This document shows positions 1 through 9,263 of a stretch of DNA of 22,704 nucleotides, one piece after another; the stretch's first letter is position 1; each line of letters begins with the position of its first letter. The translations under genes were made by a program, and so were the position numbers. Below the pieces are notes generated by a model, which saw only the letters and a list, made by a program, of their open reading frames with translations, was not told the DNA's origin and did not search any database. The stretch is from Saccoglossus kowalevskii (lineage: Eukaryota > Hemichordata > Enteropneusta > Harrimaniidae). The stretch lies in NCBI RefSeq assembly GCF_000003605.2, contig NW_003128866.1, positions 210,005 to 232,708 of the forward strand, read 5' to 3'.

Positions 1-321
1 TTGATGTCTTGTGTTAAATAAGTAACGAGTTACTGTGATATTCTTCTTTGGTTCGCAATAACCAGCGAATTTGTTTATGACTGGCTTAATTTTCTTCTTA
101 TCATCGGCGTCAGTAAACTGAAATGTTTCAAATACCTGTTGCGCTGCGATCCCGGCAACATGGAGGAATGTGGCGACTTGTACTGTCTCGTCTTTTTTAT
201 TCAGTTCTGCTGCTAGAGAGAACAATTCCCAGCTCCGTCGGAACTCCTTCCAGTTCTGTGCGACGTTGCCATCCAGGCTAAGGGACACTGGGGGTTTCAA
301 TTGTATGTTCGAGAGTGCCAT
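1..321 (-). CDS. Ty3/mag-like retrotransposon Gag, N-terminal part, cut by window edge
   Basis: This is an uninterrupted minus-strand frame of 107 codons from an ATG at 319-321 to the left edge of the window. Gag is the structural protein that packages retrotransposon RNA. The visible protein starts MALSNIQLKPP, continues SLDGNVAQNWKEFRRSWELF, and then has an alanine- and lysine-rich helical stretch (VATFLHVAGIAAQQVFETF). This matches the start of Gag in Ty3/gypsy elements of the mag/SURL type widespread in invertebrates. The start codon is supported by context: a tRNA primer-binding site lies 11 bases upstream. There is no stop or frameshift in the visible part, so it is the least decayed coding piece in the window. 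The rest of the element (remaining Gag, Pol, 3' LTR) lies to the left and cannot be judged. Confidence 0.85.
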   Translation of the reverse strand, partial: MALSNIQLKPPVSLSLDGNVAQNWKEFRRSWELFSLAAELNKKDETVQVATFLHVAGIAAQQVFETFQFTDADDKKKIKPVINKFAGYCEPKKNITVTRYLFNTRHQ

Positions 322-332
322 TTTATCCGTCA

Positions 333-345
333 ACTTCTGACACCA
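333..345 (-). other. tRNA primer-binding site of the Ty3-like element
   Basis: On the minus strand this reads TGGTGTCAGAAGT. It begins with the TGG that pairs with the CCA end of a tRNA. Equivalently, the plus strand reads like a tRNA 3' end (ACTTCTGACACCA). TGGTGTCAGAAG is a common primer-binding site of animal Ty3/gypsy elements and fits a tRNA-Leu-like 3' end. It lies between the probable LTR edge at 346 and the Gag ATG at 321, as expected for initiation of reverse transcription. Confidence 0.7.
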
Positions 346-439
346 TGTAAAATAATGATTTTGCCGCCATGTTGTCTTGTCTACCAGTGACCACTGGGTA
401 ACTTTATTTCTCAAACTGAACGTAGATGTCAGTATTACA
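346..439 (-). repeat. probable short 5' LTR of the Ty3-like element
   Basis: The segment directly behind the primer-binding site begins TGTAA on the plus strand and ends TTACA at 435-439, giving a 5-bp terminal inverted repeat with the expected TG...CA ends. On the minus strand it contains AATAAA (408-403), a plausible polyadenylation signal in R. The resulting length of 94 bp is short, but mag-type elements are known for very short LTRs. A second TTACA at 448-452 is an alternative outer edge (107 bp). The partner LTR is outside the window, so neither the end nor a target duplication can be verified. Confidence 0.4.
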
Positions 440-461
440 TAATGGTATTACATGCTAAATA

Positions 462-498
462 CATGTAACATACATCACTTCCATGTAACATACATCAC
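462..498. repeat. 20-bp-period tandem duplication
   Basis: The 17-base unit CATGTAACATACATCAC occurs at 462-478 and again exactly at 482-498. It lies just outside the probable LTR edge. It may be a replication-slippage duplication at the insertion junction. Confidence 0.8.
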
Positions 499-920
499 AC
501 AAGCCTGTAAAACCTAATATAGCTGGTTCCATTTGTGATAGAATATTTGTGAAAGTAGCTAAATATATGTTTTTTGTGAACGAAAAAGTTCATTCCATGA
601 TGATAAAGTATTGTTTCAAACTGTAAGATATTCACCAATATTTGTTGCAAACCACGTTTTATGTATATAACTGATGACCCATTTGTTTGTGCCATGGCAC
701 TTATTCAGCAGCTGAAAGTAAATAGCAATTCCACATTCAGTGACATGGCAGAAGCTTTGCTAAGGTTGATATAATGAGACAGGTTCCTACGAGCTGTACA
801 GCATATGTACATTGGGTGACTGACACATATCAAGAAATATCAATTTCCTGAACGGAAAATCGAACTCAATCAGCAGAAGGCAGCTTTGTCGAGCAATGCG
901 CGACATTGCACTTTATAACC
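499..920. other. non-coding stretch, nothing recognised
   Basis: AT-rich sequence between the Ty3-like element and the 161-bp inverted-repeat element. A 66-codon minus-strand frame (495-695) has no family resemblance and is judged to be chance. No RNA gene or repeat was recognised. Confidence 0.5.
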
Positions 921-1081
921 TTATCCGATATTATTGTCTAAAAATGTCTAAGTTAGACATCTCTCTTTAGGTAGTAACTATTGGGGCAGTTGATTTTCCT
1001 TAATTATCGTCTAAAAATGTCTAAGTTAGACATTTCTGCCAAAATTTCATTAGATTGTATTAGACAATAAATATCCGATAA
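921..1081. mobile_element. 161-bp inverted-repeat element (MITE-like)
   Basis: The left end (921-941) starts TTATCCGATATTATTGTC. The reverse complement of the right end (1060-1081) starts TTATCGGATATTTATTGTC, so the ends are inverted repeats differing by one substitution and one base insertion. Both ends fit insertion at TA (TA|TCSGATA...). The interior holds two 31-bp direct repeats, each with a palindrome. No coding capacity is present. The terminal TTATCSGATA is also found at the ends of the 501-bp element at 19039-19539, which suggests one family of non-autonomous DNA transposons. A simple local hairpin of host origin is the alternative. Confidence 0.5.
930..1033. repeat. two 31-bp direct repeats, each containing a 17-bp palindrome
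   Basis: Copy 1 (930-960) and copy 2 (1003-1033) differ at one base in 31 and lie 73 bp apart. Both end with ATGTCTAAGTTAGACAT, a perfect inverted repeat (8-bp arms around G). The arrangement lies inside the 161-bp inverted-repeat element. Confidence 0.85.
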
Positions 1082-1256
1082 TGATTTATATGACATTGTC
1101 ACGCCTTCATGGCTTTGTCGCCTAATTAGCAGTGCACACCAAAAAGTGGACAAACATTTTAAAAAGGCCCTTCGAGATTTAAAGAGTCATTAATTGACAA
1201 ATTTTCTGGGAACAAATGCTATGAATTCCGTGTGTCTGTGCACCAAATAGAATGCA

Positions 1257-1917
1257 ATGCCATTCCGGGATTGGTTTATTCTTCATTACACTTTGCATCA
1301 CATCAAACTAACATCAGAACCAAATGTTATCATTCGCTCCTCTGATATTGATGTCCGGGTGCTGGCATCAGCTGCATGTGGGTCTGTTTCTAACTGGTAC
1401 ACGGTAAAACACGTTATATCAATCTCACAGCTATTGGAGAGAAACTAGGCGAAATGGCACCAGGAGGTTTGATAGGGCTCAACCATTTACTAGATGTGGC
1501 ACCACGAGTGCCTTCAATGGTCGAGTGAAAACAGGTTGTGTATGGTTGCTGCATAATAATTCCGCATTCCGTAGTGAGATGGCATCACTTGGAAGAAGTC
1601 TAAATCCCCCTTAACGACCTATTCATATCTTGCGAAATAGCAACTTGCATATTTTACAGCTTCAATGTCAGGACCAAACGCATAATGAAATGCGCACAAT
1701 CATGTTTGCATCTGGAACATCAGATCCAGAGAAATTATCTCTATATTTTGCAATGAGAAAACAAGTGCAGAGGGTCAATTATCAAGCATTCCTCTTCAGA
1801 AACTGCCTCACACAGAAGGAAAAACAACCAACACCAGACGGACTATTACAGACTATTATTTGGAAATTGATTGCATCGACATTCTACTCTCCCCCCTCAG
1901 TTCTGACAATACGATGA
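1257..1917 (+). pseudogene. decayed PIN-like / 'GCDTTS'-family ORF
   Basis: This is the remnant of a large protein family that is frequent in invertebrate genomes, repetitive, and usually left as 'uncharacterized'. In frame at 1257-1448 there is an LH...NVIIRSSDIDVRVL segment resembling the family's nucleotide-handling core (usual form SPDTDVLVL, PIN-nuclease-like), followed by SNWYTVKHVISIS. A second frame from 1474 carries FTRCGTTSAFNGR, matching the family motif usually written H-A-F-T-G-C-D-T-T-S; here H, G and D are replaced. After an in-frame stop near 1610 the same frame continues (1630-1917) with MRKQVQRVNYQAFLFRNCL, the typical C-terminal R-x-N-Y-Q-A segment. The frame change and stop show it is dead. 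A nuclease role is inferred only from the D-x-D core, and whether the family is itself mobile is uncertain. Confidence 0.6.
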
Positions 1918-2593
1918 AGATGCTTATGATGACGTTAATTACGATTCAGACGTACAAATGTGCGGAATCGTATACTGGTGGTTACTATTCAGATCATAAT
2001 AATAAAACGTGTGTGTTACTTTGATATGTTAGTGTGGGGGTGTATGTGCCAGACAAGTTTATTATAAATATTCGTAAACAGTAATGATATTTTTAATTGC
2101 CCATTTTATACTTCATATTGTGCATTTCATGTCAGGGACATGCCAGCAGAAGATGATTAATTAAGCTTCATGTGCACCTGGTCTGACTCCTTTATGGAGG
2201 TTCATGATGTTCCAATTTCATCGATTTTATCAGTATATTTTTCTTAACTACTGATTGTTGAAGAATAGTAATTATAGAAGTACCAATTAACCAAAGTCAC
2301 AGGGTTCACGAGACGAACAATTCACTAAAATGTAAGTGTGAACTCAGTTAGCATGGATATATTGCTATCAACTATTGGAATATTTAGTCAATAAAACATA
2401 TGAATAGCCATTTAAACTAGCATATGTATTTAACCAGATATGTGTACATTTACCATTCATTAGCCATATTGGACGCCATCTTGAATTTGAAGGTGACCGT
2501 AATGATTATTTTTGAGTACACCAAACAAATATTGTTTTTCATAAAACATAGAAGCAAAAATATATAATGAACATAGTTTGTAGGGTGGGTACA
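1918..2593. other. non-coding stretch, nothing recognised
   Basis: AT-rich sequence between the PIN-like remnant and the LINE fragment. The first 70 bases encode an acidic run (DEDAY, DDVNYD) in one frame that could be the decayed acidic tail of the preceding protein. No other gene, RNA or repeat was recognised. Confidence 0.45.
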
Positions 2594-2966
2594 ATGGAAC
2601 CTGAGATCCAGGCAAGCTATGGGAATCAGACCTTCGCTTACAAGGATGATGTTCGCAATGCATTCAAATCTTGTAAAACAGATAAAGCAAGTGGCCCTGA
2701 CAACATGAATTCATTAAAAATGGCGGGTAATCAATAGTACAATCCTTAACAGTTCTATTTCAATCATGTCTGAGGAATAGTAAAATACCAGATAAATGGG
2801 AAAAAAGACATGAAAGACTTAAATATCTATAAAGGTATAACTTTAAACTCATTCGTCAAAAGTATATGCTAAAATAGTAGAAACAAACCTGAGTATCATG
2901 TCGAATTTACTACTCGGGCAGCAACTTGGCTTTCACAAAAGAATATTAAAATTGACTGGTCTGTAA
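2594..2966 (+). pseudogene. non-LTR (LINE) reverse transcriptase fragment, three frames
   Basis: This is a piece of the reverse transcriptase fingers domain of a LINE. Frame one (2594-2737) has VRNAFKSCKTDKASGPDNM, the K-x-x-K-A-x-G-P-D signature that opens LINE RT domains. Frame two (from 2749) has VLFQSCLRNSKIPDKWEK, matching the following L-F-N...G-x-I-P-x-x-W block. A short piece near 2828 reads YKGITLNSF. Frame three (2865-2966) has YAKIVETNL and then LLLGQQLGFHK, matching K-I-x-x-K-I-x-x-x-R and Q-x-G-F-R. The order of blocks is correct, but two frame changes and several stops interrupt them. The palm motifs with catalytic aspartates are absent, so the fragment is truncated at its 3' side where DIRS-like sequence begins. 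Confidence 0.75.
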
Positions 2967-2977
2967 GAGATGCCGAT

Positions 2978-3870
2978 ATGTGCATGCGTTTGACGACCGG
3001 ACGCAAGTCTAATGTCTGTTTTATTTGCAGTAGTACCTTGTATATGTCAGATTGTATCCACGCAGGCCGTTTACACCAAAAACTTGTCAGCAATGCGGCA
3101 ATTCCAGTAGTGACACCTGAGGACGCCCACATATTTTCTGGAATGACAAGGAAGTATGCAACAACTATATCTTCGACAGTATTACAGGCTGTTCCTGGAA
3201 TCCATGTCCTTTTCTCCCCCACTGTTTCATTTGAATGTTAACTCATCAGCGAGAAGAAATTGCGTCTAATTGTGGACTTGCCGGCACTACATGAGAAACC
3301 AGGTGTTCTTAGTCAAAACGAGCTAATTGATAACAAGACATTTTCCATGTCATACATTCGAATCAACGATGCCTTTAAGAAACTAAAAACTTTGGATGCT
3401 GGTGCTTACATGAACAAATTTGATTTCACATATGCATTCAAGCAAATGTCCTTACACCCATCCATTTGGCACTTGCATAGTATTAAATGGGATGGTAGTT
3501 ACTATTTGTTTGTGAGACTGAGAGATTTTGGGTCTAGATTAAGCCCAACAAGCTGCTGCTGGATAGCTGAATACAAATTTATTCTTCATCTGTTGGATGA
3601 TTTCTTGATCAGTTTGAGGAGACAGCCTAATACGCTCTATGTCGTCGATGACCATATATTCAAGAACTTGAGTACCTGTGTATTATACTAAGCTCTAGAT
3701 ATTTATATTTTCTACCAACTAATCAGAAAAAAAGAATTACAACCATTATATTAGTCTGAGTTTCCTGCAAAGAAATATATATCTCTTATTGAGCACCTCA
3801 ATTTTGCAGTCAAGTATCAGGAGGATAATTTGTCTCTCATTTATTAAAATTGATCTCAGAAAATTATTGA
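2978..3870 (+). pseudogene. DIRS-like (tyrosine-recombinase retrotransposon class) reverse transcriptase remnant
   Basis: One frame runs from 2978 to 3691 with a single in-frame TAA at 3239-3241. The second half (from about 3242) matches the RT of DIRS-like elements: LISEKKLRLIVDLP, then FSMSYIRINDAFKKL, MNKFDFTYAFKQM (motif A, D about residue 55 from the TTG at 3260), LHPSIWHLHSIKWDG, and HLLDDFL (motif C, residues 113-114). The A-to-C spacing looks short, so part of the palm is probably deleted. Beyond 3691, frame-shifted pieces still match: SLIEHLNFAVK (about 3785-3815) and FVSHLLKLIS (about 3830-3860). The first half (2978-3238) contains CFICSSTLYMSDC, which may be a damaged zinc knuckle; its role is not recognised. 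No tyrosine recombinase or terminal repeats are seen here. Confidence 0.75.
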
Positions 3871-4373
3871 AATTTCTTTAGTTGTCTGAGAATTGTCAAA
3901 TTAGAATACTAAGCTCCGCCTATGTCACTCTGCTTTCCCACTTTTTGGGGCGAGATGCAAATCATAGGTGTGTTTGCTAATTAAGTTGAATAGTTGAATT
4001 GTCTAGTTATACATCAAAATGTTTTCTATGATTATGATTCCATTTGCTGTATTATTTCTGTGCAGCAATAGCTTTGATGTTTAGTTTAGATTATTCATAT
4101 TACTATTATATCACATTTTATCCTTATGACGTTATTACCACGATCAGAGATTTGGTTAGAACCGACCTATCACAACTTCAGTTTTGTGTCATGTGACACT
4201 TGAGAACCTGGCGATTCCGCCATTATTATTATTTTTTGTTGTTTCAAGCCGATGTCGATGTCGATGTTTCCCGTTTCATAGTTCAATAAATGTCATGAAA
4301 CTTTCTGACTTCGTTAATTGTTCCGACTGATAGTATACACTAGCTATACTCCAAGCCAAATCACAGCCACGTA
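3871..4373 (+). repeat. non-coding leader, possibly the 5' LTR/UTR of the BEL element
   Basis: There is no coding sequence here. The region lies directly upstream of BEL/Pao Gag and contains AATAAA at 4285-4290 followed by a T/G-rich run (TCTGACTTCGTTAATTG), as expected for the R/U5 end of an LTR. A hexamer GATGTC is repeated around 4250-4267. The outer edge cannot be fixed because the 3' LTR is missing from the window. Confidence 0.3.
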
Positions 4374-5628
4374 TTGGTGCAAGAGACCAGGATTCAACGG
4401 AGCAATTCAAAGGTCACGCGACAAATCGCCACGCTAATTAAGAGCAGAGATAGAGCAAGAGCCAAGCTACGAGCGGTGCTACAACCCATTGAACAACTAG
4501 TATCTAACTACGAGACGGTCACATGTCGGGAAATTGGCGCCATAAAGTTAACCGTTGATACGCGAGTCGAAGCCCTAGTATCTGCCGACAGATTTCTCTG
4601 CTACGGACAATTATGAGGTAGATATACTGAATCGTGTTGCTCTTATTATTTTATTTGTTAATCAAAACAATCCTGCTTCAATTCTATACTCAAGTCACGA
4701 TCAGTCAGTGTACAACGCAAATGCCTTGTCTCGAGATACCAATTTTCCGCAGAGTTCCACTAACATGGAACGAATTCAAAGACAATTTTAAAGCTACGAT
4801 TGATTCAAATACGCAGATTACCGATGTATAGAAGTTTACATACTTGCGATCATTTGTTGCCGGCGACGCCAAGCAACTCATAGACGGCTACTAGATGTCC
4901 GCCGAAAACTACAAACTGGCCTATGCACTGCTGGAAAAGCATTACGGACAGACACAACTTATTATTCAAGTGCACATTGAGTCATTATGAACGCGTGCAC
5001 CACTGGATTATAACGCCACATTTCACGATAATTTGGACACAACTATTCGCTCACTCAAGGCTCTTGGACAAGATGAATTTTACTACGAAAAGCTATTGAT
5101 ACTGTTTTTACTCAAGCAACTGCCAGCTCAATTTCAACGATAACTTACTCAAGCCAACACGGATGACACGTGGACTTTGGCGACGCTCAGCAAAGCAATG
5201 CTACATGAAATCAAAGCTCTCAACATTGGATCAGACGACGTAGCTGATAGTGATCTCTACCCATCATATGTTGCCGCCTTCAATACTGACAGTCAGTATT
5301 CTCAGTCTAACAAGAGCTAGTACCCATGGTAACTATCAATGCAATTCACATACTGCACAAAACACACACTGTACAAAACAATGCTAAATCACAACAGTAC
5401 TAAGTATACACCCAGATCACCACATTGCACTTACTGTAATGGTAAACAGACTGTCGTACATGCACAGATCGTTTCAAATTTATTCTTGATAACAAGCTCT
5501 GTTTTAATTGTTTAGGTCATCATCTTTTGCGAGAATGTCGCTCCTGTTAGACTTGTCGCACATGCAAAGGCAAGCATCAAACTGACTTCAATTCACTCGA
5601 CTATTTTGACAGACACGCGGCAAAATAA
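4374..5628 (+). pseudogene. BEL/Pao retrotransposon Gag, broken
   Basis: Gag of a BEL/Pao LTR retrotransposon. The N-terminal part (4374-4616) is basic and helical. From about 4720 one frame carries the conserved BEL Gag region (DUF1759 type): LEIPIFRRVPLTWNEFKDNF, YLRSFVAGDAKQLIDGY, and MSAENYKLAYALLEKHYGQ, then LPAQFQR and LHEIKALNIG. This frame stays constant to about 5310 but has in-frame stops at 4829, 4892, 4988 and 5141; at least two are explained by a single C-to-T change from a glutamine codon. After a frame change near 5320-5490 comes a zinc knuckle, CFNCLGHHLLREC (5500-5538, C-x2-C-x3-H-x4-C), and then CRTCKGKHQTD, both typical of BEL Gag. It is non-functional. It lies upstream of pol from the same element. 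Confidence 0.87.
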
Positions 5629-7540
5629 ATCAAGTGATACACACAAATCAAATCACTTTCCCAATAAACCATTCCTCAATGGGCCGTAAAATACCGATCC
5701 ACCATCGCGCGTCTTACTGAAACCGCACGAATCATCGTGTTTGCCACTGGTGTTTCTAGGTCGCTACAGTCCTTTTCGATGAGGGGCTGATAGGAGTTTT
5801 GTGACAACGAAGTTTGCAAATTTGATTAAATGCAAACCCCAATTACTCAGAAACCCTCAAACTGAATCATTTTCCAATCCGAAAACGGGGTATAAAACGA
5901 TAGCTCGGTCTTCTACAGATGAACGGTATAAAGAGCGAAATTGACTTGCTCATGGTCGATGAAATTTCCCGATAATTTAGATAACAATGTCACATATACG
6001 CAACCACTTTCTCACGACATTGACATGACTGTGGATGTATTGATTGTGCTGCCCATTATTGGGACTATGTTGGATCCCACATCATTAGTTTGCAGTCCTG
6101 TCGCAGTTTCTTCCGCGTTTGGTTATCTTTCCTTCAACTAGACGGAGGGGAAGAAATATCAAGACTTTTCATATATCCAGTGTGAAAGCCCCAGCCAGAC
6201 ACTGAACTCGATAGTTTAGTCACCTCGTTTTGGGATTTAGAGACAGTTTGTGTCAACGGTACAATCAAGTCAAGCGAACTCAAAGTAGCACAAAATGAAC
6301 AATACACACACTATGTTGAAAATTGCCTCACCACCGAAGATGGAAGATACACAGCCAAATTACCTTGGAAACCAGATCACCTTACCTTACATACAAACTA
6401 TCAAGCAGCAAATACTCGCACCAGAAAAATGGTCGCCAAGCTACCAGACAAACTTGTCAAAGTTTACGACAACATTATCAATGATCAGTTATATAGAGGT
6501 TTGAGAGAGTCACCGATGATAGTACAGATATAGGGCACTACTTACCACATCGCTCGGTCAAGAGTGACAGCAAGTCTACTCCAATTAGAATAGTCTCAAT
6601 CAGTGTTTGTATACAGGACCCCCACTTCTCAATTCATTAACGTCTATACTACTGAGATTTCGAGCAGACCCCATAGCATTAACCGCAGGCATAGAAAAGG
6701 CTTTCTTACAAATTAGTCTACATGAAGCTGACCGGAAATACACAATGGTTAACAGATTCAACCAATATTAAGAGCCCCTTTGAAATCTTACATGTCAAGT
6801 CAGTTCTATTCGGTGTTACATGTTCACCCTTCATATTAAATGCAGCCATCAAGCATTTAACTAATAATGCACACGTTTTAAAATCGACCACCCCAGTTCT
6901 ACAACATGACATTAACGTCGATGACGTAGTTGGCGCATCTTCAACGGAAGCATTACAGTTCTATGAACAATCAATCGATTTCCTATCTACGCGAAAGTTT
7001 AATTTGCGCTCCTTGAAAACTAACGATGCATTTCTGAGACAAGTTACTGATATTGATGGTCGTTCAAACTCAAAATTTGATGCATTAATTTCCCGGGATC
7101 CGCTGGGAATCTAAAACTGACCTTTCACGCGTGAAGCCATTGAAAACGCCAAAGTTCGGGAAAAATCACTTCTAAGCAAGATGTCGTAGCATATAGCGCT
7201 AGTCTATATGATACATTAGGTTTGTTTTCTCCTGTTCACATCAAAGCAAAATTGATCATTCAACGTTTATGAATCACCAATCACAACTGGGATACACCTA
7301 TCGACTCTGAATTACTACAACAATGGCAAAATACAGCCGACGATCTCTACAAAGTGACGAACAATCACATCCAGCACAAATATTTTGTCAACAACCCGAC
7401 CAGCGTTGAAATTCACACGCATTTCTGACGCATCAGACAAGGCCTACGGAGGTCTAGCATAAGCCATTATGTCACTAGAAGAGTTTGAAAACGTGTTTTC
7501 TTATTGTGAAATGGTGTCTACGGACAAGACAAATTACACA
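5629..7540 (+). pseudogene. BEL/Pao retrotransposon Pol (protease linker, RT, start of RNase H), broken and 3'-truncated
   Basis: Pieces in correct BEL order but in changing frames. A protease-RT linker has VDVLI and PVAVSSAFGYL (about 6030-6135). An open stretch of 111 codons (6198-6530) includes FWDLETV, GRYTAKLPWKP and VYDNIINDQLYRG. HYLPHRSV follows at 6536. RT blocks follow: LNQCLYTGPPLLNSL, LRFRADPIALTAGIEKAFLQ (6595-6720), and SVLFGVTCSPFILNAAI with INVDDVV (ORF 6722-7114). The next piece has LYDTLGLFSPVHIKAKLIIQ (about 7196-7270), and the last is SDASDKAYGG (7424 on), the start of RNase H. Motif A normally reads A-D-I-E-K-A-F; here the catalytic D is G (6688-6690). Motif C Y-V-D-D is N-V-D-D (6914-6925). 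Integrase and 3' LTR are missing. A small deletion lies between R-I-V and the L-N-Q block near 6594. Confidence 0.9.
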
Positions 7541-7801
7541 TGAAATAAAAAGACAAAAATAATAAGTGAGAGCTTTTTTTCATGCTAATAAGTCAAAAAC
7601 CAGTCTGTGCTATGTGACTTCAATGTCTGCATTGATGCTATACAATGAGTAATATATAGTGGATATTACACAAAAGCATCTTGTGAACAAGGCTTTTTAC
7701 TTATCAATAATGTTTGTTTAGCTAATTAGCAAAATTAGTTTCAGCTTGTAATACTTCATCGCATAAACAGATACATTGTCAGTGTGTCTACGGACAAGAC
7801 A
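7514..7801. repeat. exact 18-bp direct repeat flanking a 252-bp segment
   Basis: GTGTCTACGGACAAGACA occurs at 7514-7531 and again at 7784-7801 without mismatch. The 252 bp between are AT-rich and non-coding. The pair sits where recognisable BEL Pol ends. An exact repeat of this length is consistent with a target-site duplication around an insertion or with a duplication. No poly(A) tail or terminal inverted repeat was seen at the ends of the insert. Confidence 0.8.
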
Positions 7802-9263
7802 GCTTTGTATTAACAAGGTATTCAACACATTCAAATTTCAAAAAACTTGCATCATAAAAGTCGCTTGTATAATTCAAGCTACTTTGTAACATTTATCTGT
7901 AAAAATTTCAGAAAAGTCAAGTTAAAAACCTGTGCTTTTCAAATTTAATACCAAAGAACACAAAATGTGTTGTTTTCAACGAAAAACAAAAGACGATTGT
8001 GGTTGAGAAAGCACTTTTTTAACTTTGGCAATGAATTTTCTGTCCATTTAAAGGACTTTCTTAAAACAATTATTTTTTTAAGAAATAAAGTGTAAGCAAT
8101 CAATGAATTCACTACTGAAATAACATTTTAAAACATGTGTAGAGTTTTATGATATAACACAAATCTATACGTTGACTTGTATTTGATGTAATTTGTCAGG
8201 TTATAGTCCCCACTGCACAGAAATGTTTGGCATTAAATGGTTCCATGAGTCTAAAAATTATACATCCAGGTGGCCCTTGAGGAGAGACAATTTTCAAGTA
8301 TTTTCAAATAAAAGTGTTGAAAACGCAGGCCATGCCTTTGTAAATACTTGAAACTGAATGAATACCGGGTATGTCCAATGACATGAAAAAACACCAAATA
8401 TGGTTTACAGTGATTAAGTCTGAATGCAAATTAAATTCAGACTACAAAATGTATAGCTTACTTTATTCTTCAGTGTATACAGCAATGTATTTAAAGGGAT
8501 GTTTATGATGGATTAGTACGCTTTAGAAACACAATGAGATTTACAGGTAAAAATGTTAGCAGACACAAACTGTAAACCCATACTTTAAAGCTAGTCTTTG
8601 AAACTTTACGACAATTTTTTTTTATAGATTTGCAATCAGTCACATAGCCAGTGCAGTGCTGAACCTTATTAAAAAACATAAAACAATAGATTTGCTCATA
8701 ACTATTCAATATCACTTGACGTCAATATGTCCCTTTTGCCCGGGAACTCCATCAAAAATTGCTAAAACTGCATAGGAAGGGGCTTGAGTGTTAGGGTTAG
8801 GGAACCTTAAAAAACTCTTTCCAATAAGCAAGTTATGAAGTGAAGACAAAGCCAGTCATCTGATTACAATTATTAGTATTGTAACACATACAGACTTATG
8901 GATATGCAGGAATAAACATGCAGCCAAAAAAATGGTCACATGACCAAAAGTGGTACAATTAGTAATCTTGCTTTAAGGTTTCACGTAGCATCAAGTCTTT
9001 CAGCTAGCTGCCCAGGGATATATGGAGGTTTGGCTTATTTCAATTTAATTGTAACTTTTGTTTACAATTTCAGATGATGACTATTGAAAATGTACTTCCA
9101 TGGCAGAATATCATTGAAAATGGGCTAAGATAGTTTGAAGATAGTTCTTGGGATCATTAATGAAATATTACTATGATGTTCCAAAAATAGAGGCATACAA
9201 TACAAGAACCAAAAATAAAAAAAAAAGTTATTTAAGTTTATAAACAAGTGAATTGAAGATAAC
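7802..9263. other. non-coding stretch, nothing recognised
   Basis: AT-rich sequence with homopolymer A/T runs. A 70-codon minus frame at 8503-8715 shows no family features. GTTAGGGTTAGGG at 8790-8802 is only two telomere-like units. No exon, RNA or transposon hallmark was supported. Confidence 0.5.

Noticed and set aside
346-1659. A 1.3-kb LTR bounded by TGTAAAATA and TATTTTACA
   Set aside because: The right boundary falls inside the PIN-like pseudogene frame, so the 9-bp match is probably chance; a short LTR fits better.
2896-3222. 108-codon minus-strand frame
   Set aside because: Antisense to the DIRS-like frame and the LINE fragment; no motif of its own.
4375-4388. TGGTGCAAGAGACC as BEL primer-binding site
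   Set aside because: It starts with TGG in a suitable place, but the base pair before it is not an LTR-like CA and no tRNA match could be named.
8790-8802. Telomeric repeat
   Set aside because: Only two TTAGGG units; expected by chance.
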